Positions 1 to 12,426 of a stretch of 64,000 bases of DNA are shown piece by piece (the first letter of the stretch is position 1; each line of letters starts with the position of its first letter). Made by a program: the position numbers and the translations under genes. The notes beneath the pieces are model-generated. The model did no database searches and was not told the DNA's origin. It saw only the letters and a list, made by a program, of their open reading frames with translations. Source of the stretch: Alloascoidea africana (lineage: Eukaryota > Ascomycota > Alloascoideomycetes > Alloascoideales > Alloascoideaceae); the NCBI GenBank assembly GCA_030581615.1, contig JAKTTT010000041.1, positions 143,561-207,560 of the forward strand, read 5' to 3'.

Positions 1-1459
1 CTGAAGAGACAATCATTTTAACTACTCCAATGTCTGCCGGTTGTAGAAATCTCATAGGGAAGGGGACATATTCAAGTTAGGATTAATTACTGTGGATATG
101 GCAAAATTCCAAAGTAAGAACATCCCATATTACTAACAAGTATTAATACAATATAATGCATGTTTTAAGTTTGCTTTATTTGTTGGTGCATTGCCTGCCA
201 GTCTGGTTGACCTTCTTCTGAAGATGTTCATCCCTGATTTTGCTACCAACCGGCTAAAACAAACACTCAATGGAGCAAAATAGCAATACCTAACAGAATT
301 GTAGTAAGTTTGACGCTTTTCAGATTTATTGGCATGATGCTGTTAATGCCATTCTACCTATTACCAAGTGACAATAGAAGAATTTAAGTCTTTGTTCCAT
401 TTTCTAGTACCATGTCACTGTACGACAAGTGGTCAAGTTCACATCCAGATTAGCCAAATCCAACTGCCTAGATAGCTCTAAGATCCCCCGACAAATCCTA
501 AAGATGAGGATTACTTTTTGACTGGAGTTATTCCCGAACAAACTAAATACCACACTCAGAATAACTTTGGCACTATTTTACATTCTATAAAAGTAGTTTT
601 CCAAAGTGTTTCGCCATTAATAGTAATAGCAGGAAGCCAAGATAAGGCAAACACACACTGCTCAATACACATTCTACGTAAGTTAAAAAGGACCTCGTTG
701 AAAACAAGTCATATGGCATGGATTGTAAAAAATTTGCGCATCAAGACATGTGCTTCAAACGCAAGTGGAGTTTTGATATATTTCTTGAAAACAGTTTCCT
801 CGTTTCATTTTGATCATGATCTCCCTAGCAATACTACAGCTCTTCACCAAGTATTGGTCAACATTGTAGTCATACATGCGGTAGGCTAGGATGTAAGTGC
901 TCCTAATAGCCTAATTCCACAGAGTAGTCGCTAAAACGGCGCTTGGATAGAAAATTCCTAGTTCAACAGTTCTATTAGCATTAATCCATTTGAACCGATT
1001 GCTGAGTTTCCTTGCGGATTGACAAAAGGTAGGAAGGGCAATGTACAGTGGCGGACACAGGAAACTAGGAAAGGCTACCACGAATGCGGTCTGATTAATG
1101 AACACAAAAGGAATAGGGAGTCACAACCAACTACGGAAAAGATCTAAAGACTATGTAGTAGATCTGAAGATCGGAGCACGAAGAAAACCTGGTACTAAAG
1201 AGCATGATCTCCTTCTAACATAGATCATATACCACACCCATACACCCAAAACCATGCTTCGGATGAAAGTAAAGTTGTTCGGACCGAACTTCTGAATTAC
1301 ACTGACTTGCTCGGATGTTCACAAAACAACGACCCATAAGATCTTTAAATTAGTTCTTCTTCTCTGTTTTTTCTCCATATGCGTTGATAACATTTCATAA
1401 ACCAAGATATCATTTGTTTTTATGAATTCAACGACCCTTCGAATCAGCTTTGGGTTGTA
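1..1459. other. Left intergenic region, no supported gene
   Basis: AT-rich sequence upstream of RCH1. The longest open frame (518-889, +) begins with TTG, has no recognisable motif and looks like chance. A TACTAAC-like string near 131 has no exon I could pair with it. The promoter of RCH1 should lie in the last few hundred bases. Confidence 0.6.
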
Positions 1460-2851
1460 ATGGTATCATTATCACCTTCTCCGAGCTCTCGATCTAAAGA
1501 GATTTTTGAACGAAAGGCATCATTAATCGAGGAAGATCTTAAAAACATTGAGGAATACAAAGAAGAAACCAACAAAATACCTGTTCCTTATCAAATAGAA
1601 ACCCCGGCAGACCAGGAGAATGTTTGGTGCAAAAGATTAAGAGTTGTTGTCCAGTTTTTGATTTCTCAGTGGTTTTTAATTGGATTAGGCGTCTTCATCG
1701 CCCTCGCACACTTCTTCCCCCATTTTGCAGGGTCTGGAGGAATAATCGCGGGAGAGTACACAATTGGTTGGGGTGCCGTCGCAGTGATATTTTTGATTTC
1801 GGGGTTATCAATGTCAACAAAAGGACTTTTAAAGAATGCGGCGAATTGGCGCGCTCATATTGTTACGCAAACAATTTCATTTCTGGTGACTTCATCAATC
1901 ATGTTTGGATTGTCAGTGGCTATCAAGAGTGCGAAAAACAAACGTATAAGTGACTACATGCTTGCTGGAATGATTATTGTAGGATCTACCCCTACCACTG
2001 TCTCCTCGAATGTTGTTATGACCAAACAAGCAAATGGAAATGATTTACTGGCGTTGACCGAAGTCGTCATTGGAAATCTCATGGGGGTGTTTCTGAGTCC
2101 GGCCCTATTGCAAATGTACCTCACCAATTCCACTGGATTTGGTTTTGCAAATCCAGCAAATGAAGAATCCACTGGAACTGTTTATAGAAATGTGCTGAAA
2201 CAACTGGGAATATCGGTAATGATTCCCCTTTTTGTGGGGCAGGCCTTACAGAATTTATTCCCTAAACAGGTTGACTGGACTTTGAAAACGTTTTATCTAA
2301 ACAAACTGGGATCTTGTATGTTGCTTCTGATCCTTTTCAGCAGCTTTTCCACTGCATTTGATCAAAAAGCTTTTCAATCTGTCTCAACTGCTGCTATTAT
2401 AATGCTCGTTTTCTTCTGTGTCAGCATTTACTTGTTTTACACTCTCATATGTCTGCTCTGTGCTAGACCTTTTTTAATACCTATCTTGTTCCCGAGATGC
2501 CCTATCGAAAGCGACTCTAAAGCCTACAGGGTTTGTTTTAAGATTTTTAGACCGTTTTATTATAGCAAACCAGATAGCGTTGCGATAATGCTCTCCGGAG
2601 CTGCAAAAACTGCTGCCCTGGGCGTCTCACTCTTGACCGCTCAATTCGGAGCAGATAATGTACACCTTGGGATTTTACTTGTGCCAATGATGATATACCA
2701 AGGGGAGCAGCTCGCAGCTGCCCAGGTTTTGATTCCCATCTTTAGAAAATGGATTGCAAAAGGTGAAAATGGGTGGGACGTTATCGTTACCGAGAATGAA
2801 AACAATTCAGACTTTAACGCAAGGACAAGAAATGACGAAGAGGGAAGTTAA
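1460..2851 (+). CDS. RCH1: Rch1-like SBF/bile-acid:sodium symporter family protein
   Basis: 463 residues, ATG start. After a hydrophilic N-terminus of about 65 residues comes a polytopic membrane protein with roughly ten hydrophobic segments. The family signatures of SLC10A7/Rch1 proteins are visible: the GSTPTTVSSNVVMT stretch (about residues 175-188), the EVVIGNLMG segment after it, and a late SGAAKTAALGVSL segment. In S. cerevisiae and C. albicans, Rch1 sits in the plasma membrane and limits calcium uptake; that role is inferred here from family membership. The gene converges on ARP9, with 150 bp between the two stop codons. No intron is needed. Confidence 0.9.
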   Translation: MVSLSPSPSSRSKEIFERKASLIEEDLKNIEEYKEETNKIPVPYQIETPADQENVWCKRLRVVVQFLISQWFLIGLGVFIALAHFFPHFAGSGGIIAGEYTIGWGAVAVIFLISGLSMSTKGLLKNAANWRAHIVTQTISFLVTSSIMFGLSVAIKSAKNKRISDYMLAGMIIVGSTPTTVSSNVVMTKQANGNDLLALTEVVIGNLMGVFLSPALLQMYLTNSTGFGFANPANEESTGTVYRNVLKQLGISVMIPLFVGQALQNLFPKQVDWTLKTFYLNKLGSCMLLLILFSSFSTAFDQKAFQSVSTAAIIMLVFFCVSIYLFYTLICLLCARPFLIPILFPRCPIESDSKAYRVCFKIFRPFYYSKPDSVAIMLSGAAKTAALGVSLLTAQFGADNVHLGILLVPMMIYQGEQLAAAQVLIPIFRKWIAKGENGWDVIVTENENNSDFNARTRNDEEGS

Positions 2852-3001
2852 CAACAGTAGAGGCACTTCCTCGAGCTCGGAAAATTTGGTATCTGGACCT
2901 CATTTCAGATAAGGAGACTAGGAAGCAGAAAATTCCTTTACTATATCATTGTAACAAATAGTGAATTATATAATTACAGTTAGAAAAACAATAAGACAAG
3001 T

Positions 3002-4491
3002 TTAGATATCCCAAATGGCTAATGGGCCGACTTCATTATAATCATTTCTGCTGACATATGAGCCCTCTGAATGTCCTCCAAAAATCTGTTTTGCGGCGAT
3101 TTGGGCACCTAAGAAAGAAGCATTATCGTATCCATAATGTTTCCATTCCGAAAAGTAATCGGGCATTTTTCCAAGCTTTATCGCAATTGGCGCTTGTCCG
3201 TGTGATACTGGCTGTGGGAACTGATTTAATCTAAAACTTGGAGTCGAAGCTCCATTTCTTGGAGTGTTTTGTCCCGAAGTATTGAATGCTGATGGCACCT
3301 CAGAGTACGTGTTTGTCCTCGATATAAGGTACTTGTCTTGTAAGGCAGAATAAAAGGCCTCTTTGAATCCTTTAATGGATGCGCCGCGACCAACAAGAAT
3401 AAGACCCTCCCAGCAATTTCCTCGTTTTACTATTTCATCAACCTTGGAAATGGATTTAAAAGTTGCATCAACTATCCTGTTTATCAACTCTTCTGTTCCT
3501 TTAAACCGTTCCTTGCCAACCGTGATTTCTTCATTATTGGAATCTAAAAAGGTATTGGTTTCTCTTTCGGCATTTGGCTTTTCAGCCTGCTTCTTGCCTT
3601 GCTTTTTCTCTTTCTCTCTTTGCTCAAGTATTTCCCGTGTATTTCCGCTGGTAACAATAGCGGCAACATCAACTATTCCCTCTTCTTCTTTGTCGGCATT
3701 CTCATAAAGAAATGAGTTCTTTGCCGCATCTGCACTATTCAAAATCTCAAAAATGTTGGATTTCTTCAAGTCATCAATTCTCTTAGCTGGCCAGTCTGGC
3801 AAGAGCGCGGAGAGTGAGTTATTCATGGTGTTTCCACCATAGTTTATCGTGACAATAGCATGCTCAACAGGGCAGAACTCAACGATCGGAGTAATTTCCG
3901 TCTTCTCATAGCCAACATCAACTACACACGTACAACTTTGCAACCCATAGGCAAACGAAGCAGCTAAAGCATTTGAAACAATCGTAAAAGCTGGAATCTT
4001 TAGGGTCTCAAACACGTACTGTGTGATTTTCTCGATGTTTACGCGTGACCATCTACTATCTGACACCAAAAGCAAGGGAGTATACGGAGTGACGCTGAAG
4101 GTTTTCGTAGATGACTTGAAAATAAGTTTACTTCCAGTTGGGAGGTTAGCATTCAGCAAGTTTATGATTTTTCATGGGTGGGCCACGCTACTTACATCAG
4201 GTAATTCAGGGCGTCAACATTCACGATCTTACCCTTGACAATAGGGTATATAACATGCTCGTCATCTCCAGTCGATGAAAAATATTTATCATCATCCAAA
4301 TGTTCGGGATGCCTGTATACTTTTGTCGCAACTTCAATGCTTGGCGGAGTCAAAGAGTCCTGGAGACCCAATTGAGCAAGTGTGGTTCGAGAACCCGGAG
4401 CAATGACCTACAAAACATCGAGTTAGAAACTTTGATCTAAAATAAATTCAAGCACACTTACGAGGTAGTGGTCTTCTCTGAAAAGAGGCAT
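3002..4491 (-). CDS. ARP9: Actin-related protein Arp9, SWI/SNF and RSC subunit (3 exons)
   Basis: Exons at 4462-4491, 4196-4407 and 3002-4130 give 456 residues (S. cerevisiae Arp9 has 467). Intron 1 (54 bp) has GTAAGT, TTCTAAC and TAG. Intron 2 (65 bp) has GTAAGT, TGCTAAC and an unusual AAG 3' splice site; this is the choice that keeps frame and restores the family stretch DALNYLIKLIF. The N-terminus MPLFREDHYLVIAPGSRTTL, the ITQYVFE motif, the VDVGYEKTEITPIV nucleotide-fold strand and the C-terminal GPLAIWDI all match Arp9. A charged insert near residues 240-290 is lineage-variable. Arp9 pairs with Arp7 on the HSA helix of the Snf2/Sth1 ATPases. The start is 147 bp from the divergent gene at 4639, suggesting a shared promoter. 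Confidence 0.92.
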
Positions 4492-4638
4492 GCTTTCTCT
4501 ATTATGTTGAACAAAACACGTCCTTCCTCGAAATGACGGGGCGAGATCTCATTCATACCTCCTGTTACCCGGTTATCACCGACCTTTCACCTTCCAAAAG
4601 AACTATCACTCTTCACGTCGCCAAACCACATTTGCGGC

Positions 4639-7600
4639 ATGAGCGATTTCGATGAGAGGTTGACTTGGTCGACCGGCCTTCATCACTGGTACATATCTAT
4701 GATACCTCGTACCGCTCGAAAGTTCTTTCCTTGTATAGACATATTTACAAATCTTATGGGAAAGAGCGATTGGAACGCGTACGATATCGTAACATTTAAG
4801 GACAGTGCGAGGTACAAAAATTTGCAGGAAGTTCTGAATGCCTATTTCGAAAGAGCTTACTATTACGGAAATAACGCGTCTCAGACAGTGGTTCGCGAGC
4901 TTTTTGCCAATGAGAAAGATAAAACGAAAGGAGGCAAGATAAAGGTTGGAAGATGCAGGGGTGGAGATTATCTCAAAATGCTCTGGATAGCATTTCAAGC
5001 TTATTCTCACATAGGAAACTCTCCTGAACTAAAGCCACAAATAGATGAACGGTTTAGAGCTGCTTGCGAGAGGCTAATTCCGACGTTAGACACGTTTGGA
5101 TTCGTTGTAAGCGAAGAAGCTCTCACAGCATTTCACGAGATTAACTTGGCCTTCATTGAATGTCCGTTTTCAGGAACCCTTTATGACAACCGACCTGAAA
5201 AGAGCAAGCTACCATTAGCTTTGAATTCTCCTTTTTGCTTTGCCCTGAACTATCAAGCTAGTAAAACCAATGCCGAGAATAAACCATTCAAAAGAGTGCA
5301 AGAGGTGATCATTACTTTGCGGAATATATACCTCTACGACTGCTGTATTCGGTCAGATAGTGATGATTTAGAGCAACATTTGAAAAAGATTTCGGAAGAG
5401 AAGCTTGCCCTACACTCAAATACCTGTTTTGGATATTTAAATGAGTTTAATATGTCATTGACTTTGGCAAATCGAATATTTTCAAGAACAGATGAGGATT
5501 TTATTGGCTGGGGTGTTCCACTAAATGACGAGATACGCTGTTTTGTATCGGATTTAATCGTGGATTGGCACCAAATTTTCAGAGAGGAGATCTGTCTTGA
5601 TATAGAAGTTATTGAACCCGAAGAAAAGATTTCGGATGAACAGCTGATAACCTTTCATGATGATTATAGCAACAAAGAACCAGGATATTGGTTTGGTGCT
5701 GATCCATCTAATTATCTCAATTCAACTTATTTATTCGATGCTTTAATGAAAAGGGAAAAGTTTAAAAAACGATTTTATCCAAACAACACATTGAACAGAG
5801 GAATGGCAGAAAAGTGGATTGAATCAGCGGGGAATCTACTTTCGCTTTTGCTAGGAATGATGCATTATACTGCTTGCCCGATGATTGGCGTTTCTCAGTT
5901 TTTTCAAATTGCTTATGCAAATGGGAATGGCGAAAATCAGATCAGAAATCTTTTTGCTACAAAGTCGGGAATACACTACATCATTCACACTTTGGTCAGG
6001 GGAGGCACAGATGAGACTCGTTCAATGACAAGATTATTACCTACATTGATAAGCAAAATTTTGACCTATACTTTAGTCTACATTCGTCCCATTGAAATAA
6101 AGTTTTCAACAGAGCTTGGGTTGGATTTGAATGGGAAACAGACAAAGCTTCAAAATGACTATGAATATCATTTGTTTTCAAACAGCATAAGAAAATTCAA
6201 TTCCCGTGGAACTTCGATTGTGACTGGACTATGTGATGATTATCTGCATTTTGAGAATATCCCATATGCCGATTACAAATCCAAGGCAGAGCAGTATTTT
6301 TGCAAGCCTAGTTCATTGGATTATCAGGGGTATCTTATGCTTCTCGCTTGGTGCTTAGACTCCGCTACTTCTGTTTCATTTAGTTTCTTTGATAGACTCA
6401 CGAATTTGCAAGTGGAGGACGAATCGCTATTGAAATTTATTCGCAAACAACTTGAGCATTTAGAAACAGATATTCCAGGAATATCTCCGGGGCTGTATGG
6501 TTTAACGACATATGCTACCCAGTCGTTTCTGCAGCAGTTGAGTCTTCCGTCAACTATGAAAGAGTTGGAGTCCCATGAATCATTTCATGATAATGTTGTA
6601 GCTAGAAAAGTTGACTGGAAAAACAAACAGCTAGGTTTAGCTGCCACATCAGAATTTTTTAGATTGACGACGCTTTCTTCTCGTCTGCAGTCACCAAAAT
6701 TAAAGACCCGAAGGAGATCTTCAAGCCCAACAAAAAAAGGAAACAAAAAAGCAAGGCTATGTAAGGAACTGGATGAGTTACAGGAAGGGATGTCTTTTCT
6801 CGAAACTAAGCCAGCTCGAGTTTCTACCGCCCCTAAAATCTCAATTGAGGAAAACGAAGAAGATTACGCTCACGATCCAGACTTTGAGCCGAAAGAAGAT
6901 TCGCCTTTCCTTGAAGAAGAGCCTGTTGAGGAGAGTCTCGAAGAAGAGGAAGAGACCTCTGAAGAAGAGCCTCTTGCAGAAGAGACTTCGGAAGAGGAGC
7001 CTCTTGATGAAGAGACCTTTGACGCAGAGCATGCAAAGTCAAATGAGGAAGATAACCAGAACCAAGACGATTTAGCTGGGGCAACGGATGTTGAAGGACA
7101 GCTTTCGTTTGGTACCAGTAGTCTTCAGTTTTCATTTAAACTCGACGACGACGAAGACGACGAAGACGACGAAGACGACGAAGAGGAAGAAGAAGAAAAG
7201 CATGAAGAACATGAAGAACATGAAGAACATGAGGAACATAAGGAACATAAAGAACATAAAGAACATGAAGAACATGAAGAAGAGAAAGTAAAAGACGAGG
7301 AGGAGGAAAAAGAGAAAGAGAGTCAATTCGAAGAAGAAAAAGAACAAGAGAAAGAGAAAGAGAAAGAGAAAGAGAAAGAGAAAGAGAAAGAGAAAGAGAA
7401 AGAAACAGACGAGGAGGAGAAAAAGATGGAAGAAAGGAAAATAGAAGGGTCTAATGCTACTAATGAAAGAACAGATAGTTCTCAAAATCTTGGGCCATTC
7501 ACAATTATGAACAATAACAGTGACAAGCAGCAATTAAAGAGAAGGAAATCAAATGATAGAGTAAATGATAATGGACAATTGGATTTACAGCACAATCAGA

Positions 7601-9332
7601 AATCAAAGAGACGAAAGTTGAATGATCAAAATAGTACAGCTGAGGGTTTGCTAAACCCTTCAAAAACGCCTGATAACTTATCAGAAGCTCCGAAAAGGAA
7701 AACCGTGGGATCAGGGGATGAGACATCTAAAACGTCTCGAATAAGATCGGAAATTTTTGATCGTAAAAATGAAGCACACGAAAATAATATAGCCAAAGAA
7801 AATATGCTTTTGAAAAAAAGGGTGAAAGAACTTACAGCAGAGATGAAAGAGCAATGCAAGATAATTAGCGGATTGAGGAATACAAAAAACCAGCTCGCTA
7901 ACCAAGTCAAAACTTTGAAAGAAACAATCAATGACCTTCGAGAATCAGCGAATAGTAGTAATAACGATAAGCAAATAACAGAATTACAAGATTCTCAAAG
8001 CGATATTCATTCAACTATGAATAGACTCAAAGAACTTATTGAATTATCCAACGTTTCAATGGACGACAAAATGGCTGCCTGGGAAAAAACAAAAGAGTCA
8101 ATTACCAGACTAGTAGAAAGTTGTTCATCTAGGTATGTATACCAATGCATTGACGCTCTTTGATTCTACACTAACTATTTATCAGATGTGAAATACTGTT
8201 TGATAATAATAGAAAGTTGTTTGAAATGGTCAAGCAGCTGGAACCAAAATTAGGAAAGGGGAAAAAAGCCAGTTCAGAGGGATTTTCGGATGCCACCCAG
8301 GAAATCAAATTGAAGAAGAGTTTTAGGGGCTTACAAGAACGACTATCATTTGAAAAGTCGGACAACCCTGATATGAGCAAAAAAAGATCAGAATCAGACC
8401 CGAACATTTCTTCTAAGGGCCGAAATAGCAAAAGAGTGTCGTTTAGCGATTCTATTGCTGCGCCAGATCCTCAGATTACAGACAGCCGAGAGGGATCCCG
8501 CTCGTTGTCACTACAAGGTGGAGACAAAATATCGAAGGGCCCCTATCGCAACCCTGCTGTCGTCACTGGTGCTAACCGCATTCCTAACCAGCTTTCTGTA
8601 AGGCTCGACACAAATTCACATCGTCTTTCACCTGTTCAAAAAGATGCTAATAGATCCCCTCGCTCTGAATACTCCAGCATGTCGCAATCACCTAACCCAG
8701 ACAAACATCCATATCCAAAAAATGATGGCTATTTACGCTCAAAAAGTGTGAGGTCCCCGTACCCTAAGCATACCGACCTTCAATCACGACCCGAAGCGAG
8801 GAGGAGCCTTACACATGACGATATAGCTCCTCCACGCGCAGCATCTCGAAGCTCTTTAACTTCAGATTCGTTTCCAAACGTATCGTCTAAAGGTTCAGAG
8901 CTTCTGACTCGAAAACCTATGGCAGATACTATTCGCTCTCCACAAGCTGCAAATGCATATAAATCGAACAGACCCGACCAAATAAGTTCAACCTCAGACG
9001 CCCGGAGTTTGAGAAATCAGAATGATAGAAGGCGCTCCTCTGACAACAACGATACAGGAACCCCACGGACCACTATCCCACAAAGGCCAGGAACGAAGCC
9101 AAATCCAAGCAGTACCAGCATATTTATTAAAGCCAATAATTATCGGCCAAGTCCAAGAAATGAGAGTGTTTTCCGTGTGCCCAAGACCAGTAACCTGAAA
9201 CCTGGCGGAGATGAAGCCAATAAATTGAATGTTCACCCTAGCACACAAACCTTGGACCCAAGAACACAAACGTCTCGGCATGCCATGTTCCGAATCAAGG
9301 ACAGCGCTGCTGAAAAGTCCTCCCAAACGTGA
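4639..9332 (+). CDS. Large acidic coiled-coil protein with a recombinase-like central region (2 exons), unidentified
   Basis: Exon 1 is 4639-8132 and exon 2 is 8186-9332. The 53-bp intron has GTATGT, CACTAAC and CAG and joins in frame, giving 1546 residues. I do not recognise an orthologue. Residues about 385-490 (an AEKW...LLLGMMHYTACP...RNLF...RLLPTLISKILTYTLVYIRP pattern) resemble the recombinase-like domain that precedes RecQ-type helicases in fungal telomere-linked or mobile elements, but the usual Arg after the His/Thr motif is absent. A basic patch near residue 690 may be a nuclear signal. Residues 736-950 are Glu/Asp/Lys repeats, including (GAAGAACAT)n and (GAGAAA)n tracts at 7141-7410. 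A heptad-rich segment lies near 1049-1104. The last 380 residues are Ser/Pro/Arg-rich and probably disordered. A chromatin role is only a guess from composition and from ARP9 next door. Confidence 0.75.
7141..7410 (+). repeat. In-frame acidic microsatellite block
   Basis: Three consecutive repeat types lie inside the large acidic gene: (GACGACGAA)n coding Asp/Glu, (GAAGAACAT)n coding Glu-Glu-His or Lys-Glu-His, and (GAGAAA)n coding Glu-Lys. All have lengths in multiples of three, so length changes would not break the frame. Confidence 0.9.
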
Positions 9333-11045
9333 TTGAAAACTTGGTCAAATTTATCGTTAGAATAGTTTGGAAATGTTGGTTTCTCTTTTCCTCTCCTGGT
9401 AAAGGCGTTCAAATGAGCTTGATTTTTTTGGACTCGATTATTATCTATTCCGGTACAAGCATTTGCTTGTCATATATTTCTCTCATTTTGCTGAATGTTA
9501 CTTGTACGATTATGTATTCTACTGTGAAGCAATCTTCATTTTTGAACTAACTGTGTAAAACAACGCTGGTATAAATGCGATTCTTGCAGCATAATGCCTG
9601 TTCGGTTTTTGTCTTTTGTGAAATTATTGTAAAGGCATGTTTAGGGTATACCTTCAATGCAACCTCTCGATAGTTAGGGGCTTTGATATGTCACCAATTT
9701 GTTGTCCTCCCTGAGGGGAGCAGATGGCGGCTATTTACATAGTAGCCTTAAACTAGTCTGCATTAGGTTTCGATGTTTTTAACTCTCAATAGTGGAATCC
9801 ACTTTCAGGTTCTATTTTGATTCAGACAGTAGTCAGGCTCATCACTGAAGGCACTACAGATTTCAAATAGACTTTTGAGTGGGTTTTAGGTGTTACGACT
9901 TGGTTTGATGACTAGAACTCCTTGGTTGTTGTGTCCTCAAAACGCTGTGGCCTGTACTAAGCGTTTGTAATAAAGCCAATTGTCTTGGTGATCGGGAATT
10001 GCCATACTTGTTTATCAAATTCTTTTTAAGAGAACTTTGACTGTTTGTTATTATCCTGTTGTGGTAGATAGGCAAATCCGGAACCAAAGGAAGTGAAAAA
10101 TAGGGTGGTTACGACACAAAAATTTTAGGTTTTGATGTGTTCTATCTCTTTAATATGGAAGAGAAGAGGCTGTTGTCTCCCAGAAAGTATCCTCTAGTGT
10201 AAGACTGAGAGAATACCATGTAGCAAGCCTTCCGATAATGCACAAGGGGCGTTTGACATAATTCTCACTAGATATGAACGCTTCTAAACAGCCAGAAGCA
10301 GAAAGATACTAGAGAGGATAAACTTCAATGCCTGTTCCCTTACAATTTGGCATGTAGTAATTGATTTCAAAAAGCATCTAATACCACACTGTCATCGCTA
10401 TCTGCTGCTGTTTCATGATAGTCTAGCCTTTGTGATTTGCATTGCTATCTCCGGTGTACTGAAGGTTTAAAAGATTGTTAGGAACTGACATGAGTGATTA
10501 GCAAGCATCCTGTCTTGTTTGACAAAATTCACAAGCAGTACGATCAATCAATGGGAGCAACTAAGCAAGAGCAGCTTTACAAAAACACAAAACTTTTGAA
10601 GGGTATATTGTATTTCTTTAGAAAAGATGAGACTTCTCTATAATTTACCAAACAATGCCCTTTAAAATCAATGCATCCCCATTCATGTAATCTGGCTCAA
10701 TTTTGCGGCTTCTCTGGAACCTCAAGCAAGTCATCTCTTTGTTGATTAGGGTCAAACACTCGTTATGACAGCAATTGGATTATGTCCCGTTGAGATTGTA
10801 ACTATCAGGTCCACAAACAATGGAAAAAGACTTTTCTTCTTTTTCTATATCCGGTGTAAGCTTTTGATCTGTCTCAAACTTTCGTGGTACAGATGCCCGT
10901 TTACAGAAATGCTACGGCTAGGCCAGCCATTTATCGTAAAAACATAAGATCTCATTAATGATCATTCGATCGCTAAAATCTGTCTACAGCTATATCATGA
11001 AATACACAGATAGAAGCGAGGAGGCTAGAAGCCAAATAACCTAAA
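9333..11045. other. Convergent intergenic region, no supported gene
   Basis: About 1.7 kb between the 3' ends of the large acidic gene and GAPDH. It is AT-rich; open frames are under 75 codons and unconvincing. Terminators for both genes must lie near its edges. It is long for a convergent yeast intergenic region. Confidence 0.6.

Positions 11046-12426
<1,381 letters not shown>

Noticed and set aside
518-889. 123-codon frame near the left edge
   Set aside because: TTG start, random-looking composition, no homology.
7132-7533. 133-codon Phe/Leu-rich minus-strand frame
   Set aside because: It is the antisense of the Glu/Lys repeat block.
8163-8217. Reading the acidic gene and the following frame as two genes
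   Set aside because: A canonical 53-bp intron (GTATGT, CACTAAC, CAG) joins them in frame, and the second frame has only a TTG start.
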